The translations under genes and the position numbers were made by a program. A DNA stretch of 64,000 nucleotides from Flavobacteriaceae bacterium PS02338. Lineage in GTDB: Bacteria > Bacteroidota > Bacteroidia > Sphingobacteriales > Sphingobacteriaceae. Positions 61,197 through 64,000 of the stretch are shown one piece after another (position 1 is the stretch's first letter; each line of letters begins with the position of its first letter). The stretch lies in assembly GCA_029959615.1 (NCBI GenBank), contig JASCOD010000005.1:124001-188000 (forward strand). Direction: 5' to 3'. The notes under the pieces are model-generated. The model was not told the DNA's origin. It saw nothing but the letters and a program-made list of their open reading frames with translations, and ran no database searches.

Positions 61197-63770
61197 TTAA
61201 TAGTTTAAACCCGGAATTGGGCTTTCATTTACAATCTTATCCAACATCTGCTTTAAGTATTGGAAATGGATTTTCGAGTCTTCGTCTTTTGCTGTGTTAG
61301 CTCCTTTAGTGATATCGGCACGTAAATCTTTCAAGTGAGCAAAAGCAAGTGCCTTTACGTTAGAATATAGCAACACATCTGTTGGTGTAACTGATGCCAA
61401 GATGTTATCTACAGAACCTTGCAGGCCAAAACGTTTGTTGTACATGGTAATGATACTACCTACATACATTTTCTGTAATGATCTGCGGTATTCATCGGTT
61501 GCTTTTCCTGTCTTGATTTCACTGAAAATACCTGATTTCAAATCATTCAACCATTCACGAGGGGAGTATGCGCCCTTACCATTATCGCGTTGGTTCACCA
61601 TCATTCTGTACAATCTACTTTGCGAAGTTACCGAAGCTACCACACCTTGTTGTACAGTTTGAACTGCATTAAAGCTAAATCCAGGATCAATCTTATTGAT
61701 GATCTCTTTATTAATTAACCAAGTTGGCGTAGTAAATACCTGTTCATTATAGAACTTGATGGCTTCTTTTTGTTTAGCGAAACTTACCGCTTGATAAACA
61801 GCACCAGGCTGATCTGAAGTTCGCTCTGTAACCATTACACCACCTAGATATTTTAATACATGGAAAGCATAGCGACTATACTGATCTACAGCCTCTTTAT
61901 AGATTTCCTTTAGATTTCCATACCCTTCACCATCTTCTTTGGTCCAGTTGTTCAATTGCGGTACAATTCTTTTCAAGTTTTTGATACCGTATAAACTTGC
62001 TTTAATGGCATCATCACCTAAATCTTCCGATTGCGAACGTGGATCATGATCCCTTCCTTCACCACCAAACCATAAGCGTTTGTTCTTTAAGCTATCGATT
62101 ACCCATTTATCTATAATTTTCTTTTCTGCCGCAGCATCAGGCTGATCCAAAACTGGTTTATATCCCCATTGAATTGCCCATTTATCGTAGTCATTGATGC
62201 GAGGAAAAATACCTGCTTCGCCGATGTTATCCTCTGGTTGCGCTACATAATTGAAACGAGCATAATCCATGATAGAGGCGGTGTGTCCATTAGCTTCTAC
62301 CCATTTTTTATCTCTCAATTTTTCTACTGGCGTAGCACTACTTGCTCCCATATTATGACGTAAACCCAAGGTATGACCAATTTCGTGAGAAGACACAAAA
62401 CGGATCAATTGGCCCATTAATTCGTCATCAAATTTATAACTGCGAGCTCTTTTATCTACTGCACCAGCTTGAATCATGTACCAACGGCGAACTAAACTCA
62501 TTACGTTATGGTACCAACCAATATGGCTTTCAATGATTTCGCCACTTCTAGGGTCGGCAATGTTTGGACCGTAGGCATTTTGTTGAGGCGAAGCGAAATA
62601 ACGAATTACCGAAAAACGGGCATCGTCTAAGCTCATCGTGGTATCAGCCTCTGGCCATTCTTTACCTACAATGGCATTTTTGAAACCAGCTTGCTCAAAA
62701 GCTTTTTGCCAATCGTTTACCCCAGCAATTAAATATGGTCTCCATTTTTTTGGCGTAGCTGGATCGATGTAGTAAACGATTTGTTTCTTTGGTTCTACTA
62801 ATTCGCCTCTTTTAAACTTCTCGATGTCTTCAGCTTTTGGCTCTAACCTCCATCTGTGGATATAGGCATCAGTTTTTACTTTTTGTTGTTCGTCGCTATA
62901 TCTGTACATCGCACTCGCAAAGAAACCCACACGAGGGTCGTAGATACGCTTACGCATTGGCTTTTCTGGAAGACCAACAAAAGAACAGTTGATACCCAAA
63001 GTAACCACACCTGCTTCTCTAGCTGCCAATAAGGTTGGCGCACCAGGGCCTGTTGGAGGTGTAGCTGTATAAGTTCGGATACTTCTGATCTCCGTATTAA
63101 TTGGAAAGCTCTTTACACTCTCGATGTAAGAACGATCTGCCATTTGAGCTGCTAAGCTATAAGATCTTTTTGCAGATGGTTCGAAGGCTGTTAACGGATT
63201 TTCACTGATTAAAAAGTCGGTAACATCAATTACCATACTTGCCGAATCCTTTCCAAATGCTTTGATAGGGAATGCGGCCAAAATAGGATCAACGTTAGAG
63301 CTAGCCACAGCTTTAGCTATCATTTCGGTACTATCTACCAAACTAATAGACGAGGCCACTTTTAAGAAAAGTTTACTGCTTGGTCCCTTTTCCCAATAAA
63401 TTACACGAGCACCTATTTGCTCTCCGCCATAGTTTCCAGCACCTGGAGTAGATTTACTTAAACGAGTTACCGCAAGGATATCTTTTTTCAATAAGCTGTT
63501 CTCTATCTCGAAGAAATACTTGTCGGCAATTTTATGCACTGTAAATAAACCTTTCTGAGTAACCGCTTTCTTGGTGATTACTTCTGCATAAGGTTTAATA
63601 GCTGTTTTTGTGCTATCTGCTTTGGGTTTAATTGCTGCTGTTACAGCAACAGGTGTACTTTTTTTCTTACTTTTTTTAAAAATGCTACAGGCACTTAAGT
63701 TGGCCAGCAACATGCAACCTACCACTAAAAGTAGCTTTGTGTTTTTTTGATTTCTGAATTTCAAGTTCAT
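61197..63770 (-). CDS. Zinc-dependent metalloprotease (DUF5117/DUF5118 type), lipoprotein
   Basis: 857 residues from the ATG at 63770, which places a lipobox (LLANLSACS) correctly; an ATG ten codons upstream is possible. Domains in order: a Lys-rich linker, a DUF5118/DUF5117-like region, then a metzincin-like catalytic domain with SSHEIGHTLGLRHNMGAS (HExxHxxGxxH), and a long helical C-terminal region. It probably sits on the outer membrane facing outward or in the periplasm. The neighbouring SusD protein suggests a role in peptide or glycan uptake. Confidence 0.9.
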   Translation of the reverse strand: MNLKFRNQKNTKLLLVVGCMLLANLSACSIFKKSKKKSTPVAVTAAIKPKADSTKTAIKPYAEVITKKAVTQKGLFTVHKIADKYFFEIENSLLKKDILAVTRLSKSTPGAGNYGGEQIGARVIYWEKGPSSKLFLKVASSISLVDSTEMIAKAVASSNVDPILAAFPIKAFGKDSASMVIDVTDFLISENPLTAFEPSAKRSYSLAAQMADRSYIESVKSFPINTEIRSIRTYTATPPTGPGAPTLLAAREAGVVTLGINCSFVGLPEKPMRKRIYDPRVGFFASAMYRYSDEQQKVKTDAYIHRWRLEPKAEDIEKFKRGELVEPKKQIVYYIDPATPKKWRPYLIAGVNDWQKAFEQAGFKNAIVGKEWPEADTTMSLDDARFSVIRYFASPQQNAYGPNIADPRSGEIIESHIGWYHNVMSLVRRWYMIQAGAVDKRARSYKFDDELMGQLIRFVSSHEIGHTLGLRHNMGASSATPVEKLRDKKWVEANGHTASIMDYARFNYVAQPEDNIGEAGIFPRINDYDKWAIQWGYKPVLDQPDAAAEKKIIDKWVIDSLKNKRLWFGGEGRDHDPRSQSEDLGDDAIKASLYGIKNLKRIVPQLNNWTKEDGEGYGNLKEIYKEAVDQYSRYAFHVLKYLGGVMVTERTSDQPGAVYQAVSFAKQKEAIKFYNEQVFTTPTWLINKEIINKIDPGFSFNAVQTVQQGVVASVTSQSRLYRMMVNQRDNGKGAYSPREWLNDLKSGIFSEIKTGKATDEYRRSLQKMYVGSIITMYNKRFGLQGSVDNILASVTPTDVLLYSNVKALAFAHLKDLRADITKGANTAKDEDSKIHFQYLKQMLDKIVNESPIPGLNY

Positions 63771-63793
63771 TTGACGTGTTTTATTTTTAGATA

Positions 63794-63846
63794 AAGACAT
63801 CCCTATCTCATACTACGTATAAGTAATTTTTAGATAAGGATGTCTT
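63794..63846. terminator. Inverted repeat between the susD-like and metalloprotease genes
   Basis: 15-bp arms, 14 matching (AAGACATCCCTATCT and AGATAAGGATGTCTT), 13 nt after the SusD stop on the minus strand. No good U tract follows on that strand, so it may attenuate rather than stop transcription. Confidence 0.5.
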
Positions 63847-63858
63847 GGGGGTTTCTAA

Positions 63859-64000
63859 TTATTGATAACCTGGATTTTGTACCAAATTTGGATTAGCATT
63901 AATCGCATTAAGTGGAAAAGGAAGTAGTTTTGCTTCTGGTACGTAGCTCGATTTCAAAGCACCAAGTACCGCGTCTGCCTGTCCTACTCTTTTCAGATTA
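63859..64000 (-). CDS. RagB/SusD family nutrient-binding lipoprotein (C-terminal fragment at the window edge)
   Basis: Only the last 46 or so codons are in the window. The end LLPFPLNAINANPNLVQNPGYQ is the classic SusD C-terminus. SusD proteins cap a SusC TonB-dependent transporter at the cell surface and bind glycans or peptides. The susC gene should lie further right. It leads into the metalloprotease-TlpA pair on the same strand. Confidence 0.88.
   Translation of the reverse strand, partial: NLKRVGQADAVLGALKSSYVPEAKLLPFPLNAINANPNLVQNPGYQ

Noticed and set aside
1..64000. CRISPR array
   Set aside because: The tandem repeats at 25874 and 51853 have no unique spacers of constant length and no cas genes are present. 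The Cas4-like domain at 35207 belongs to a helicase-linked protein.

Overview
The window looks like the chromosome of a Bacteroidota species, most likely a Pedobacter-like member of the Sphingobacteriaceae. The grounds are two large secreted proteins with type IX (Por) C-terminal sorting domains, the C-terminus of a SusD protein, a CzcA-TolC fusion, a YfhO protein, a TAnnTTTG/TTTG promoter, and the near absence of Shine-Dalgarno sequences. Identity to genus level is inference. I saw no rRNA, tRNA, CRISPR array, transposase or integrase gene.

Layout. 0-25.7 kb is mostly ordinary chromosome: a YfhO membrane protein; a three-part export operon whose ABC membrane protein has no ATPase domain; a PLP enzyme; a three-module beta-helix type IX secreted protein and a TPR/HTH regulator; a bacilliredoxin; a discoidin/SGNH-like type IX secreted protein; an M23 peptidase-bactofilin pair; two small membrane proteins; a DUF1080 protein; a HigBA toxin-antitoxin pair; an ABC-F ATPase; and a hydrolase-acyltransferase pair.

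25.8-41.8 kb is a co-directional defence island. An exact 11-bp-period repeat lies upstream and a 26-bp palindrome sits just before the first gene. A type I restriction-modification system (two hsdM genes, one hsdS, one hsdR) is split by two small nuclease-like genes and by a three-gene module: a GHKL ATPase with a NOV/DUF3883-like nuclease end, a protein with two PD-(D/E)XK nuclease domains, and a Upf1-like SF1 helicase. This module is my best candidate for an undescribed system.

42.3-46.0 kb holds ahcY with a textbook Bacteroidota promoter, a fatty-acid desaturase and an aldo/keto reductase. 46.0-52.1 kb is a small accessory island flanked by diverged direct repeats of about 90 bp, the left copy interrupted by a probable 296-bp MITE. 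It encodes a lipoprotein, a di-cluster ferredoxin fused to an HExxH metallopeptidase domain, and a series of small exported proteins. Several of these follow directly on short decayed open frames that begin with the same MSDG motif. The arrangement resembles a polymorphic-toxin immunity array. The right end of the island holds a 134-bp palindromic element and 22-bp tandem repeats.

52.1-64 kb returns to core-like genes: a heavy-metal efflux operon (Cys/His-rich protein, CzcA-TolC fusion, CzcB-like adaptor), a Dabb protein, an amidohydrolase, and a SusD/metalloprotease/TlpA-type cluster that runs off the right edge.
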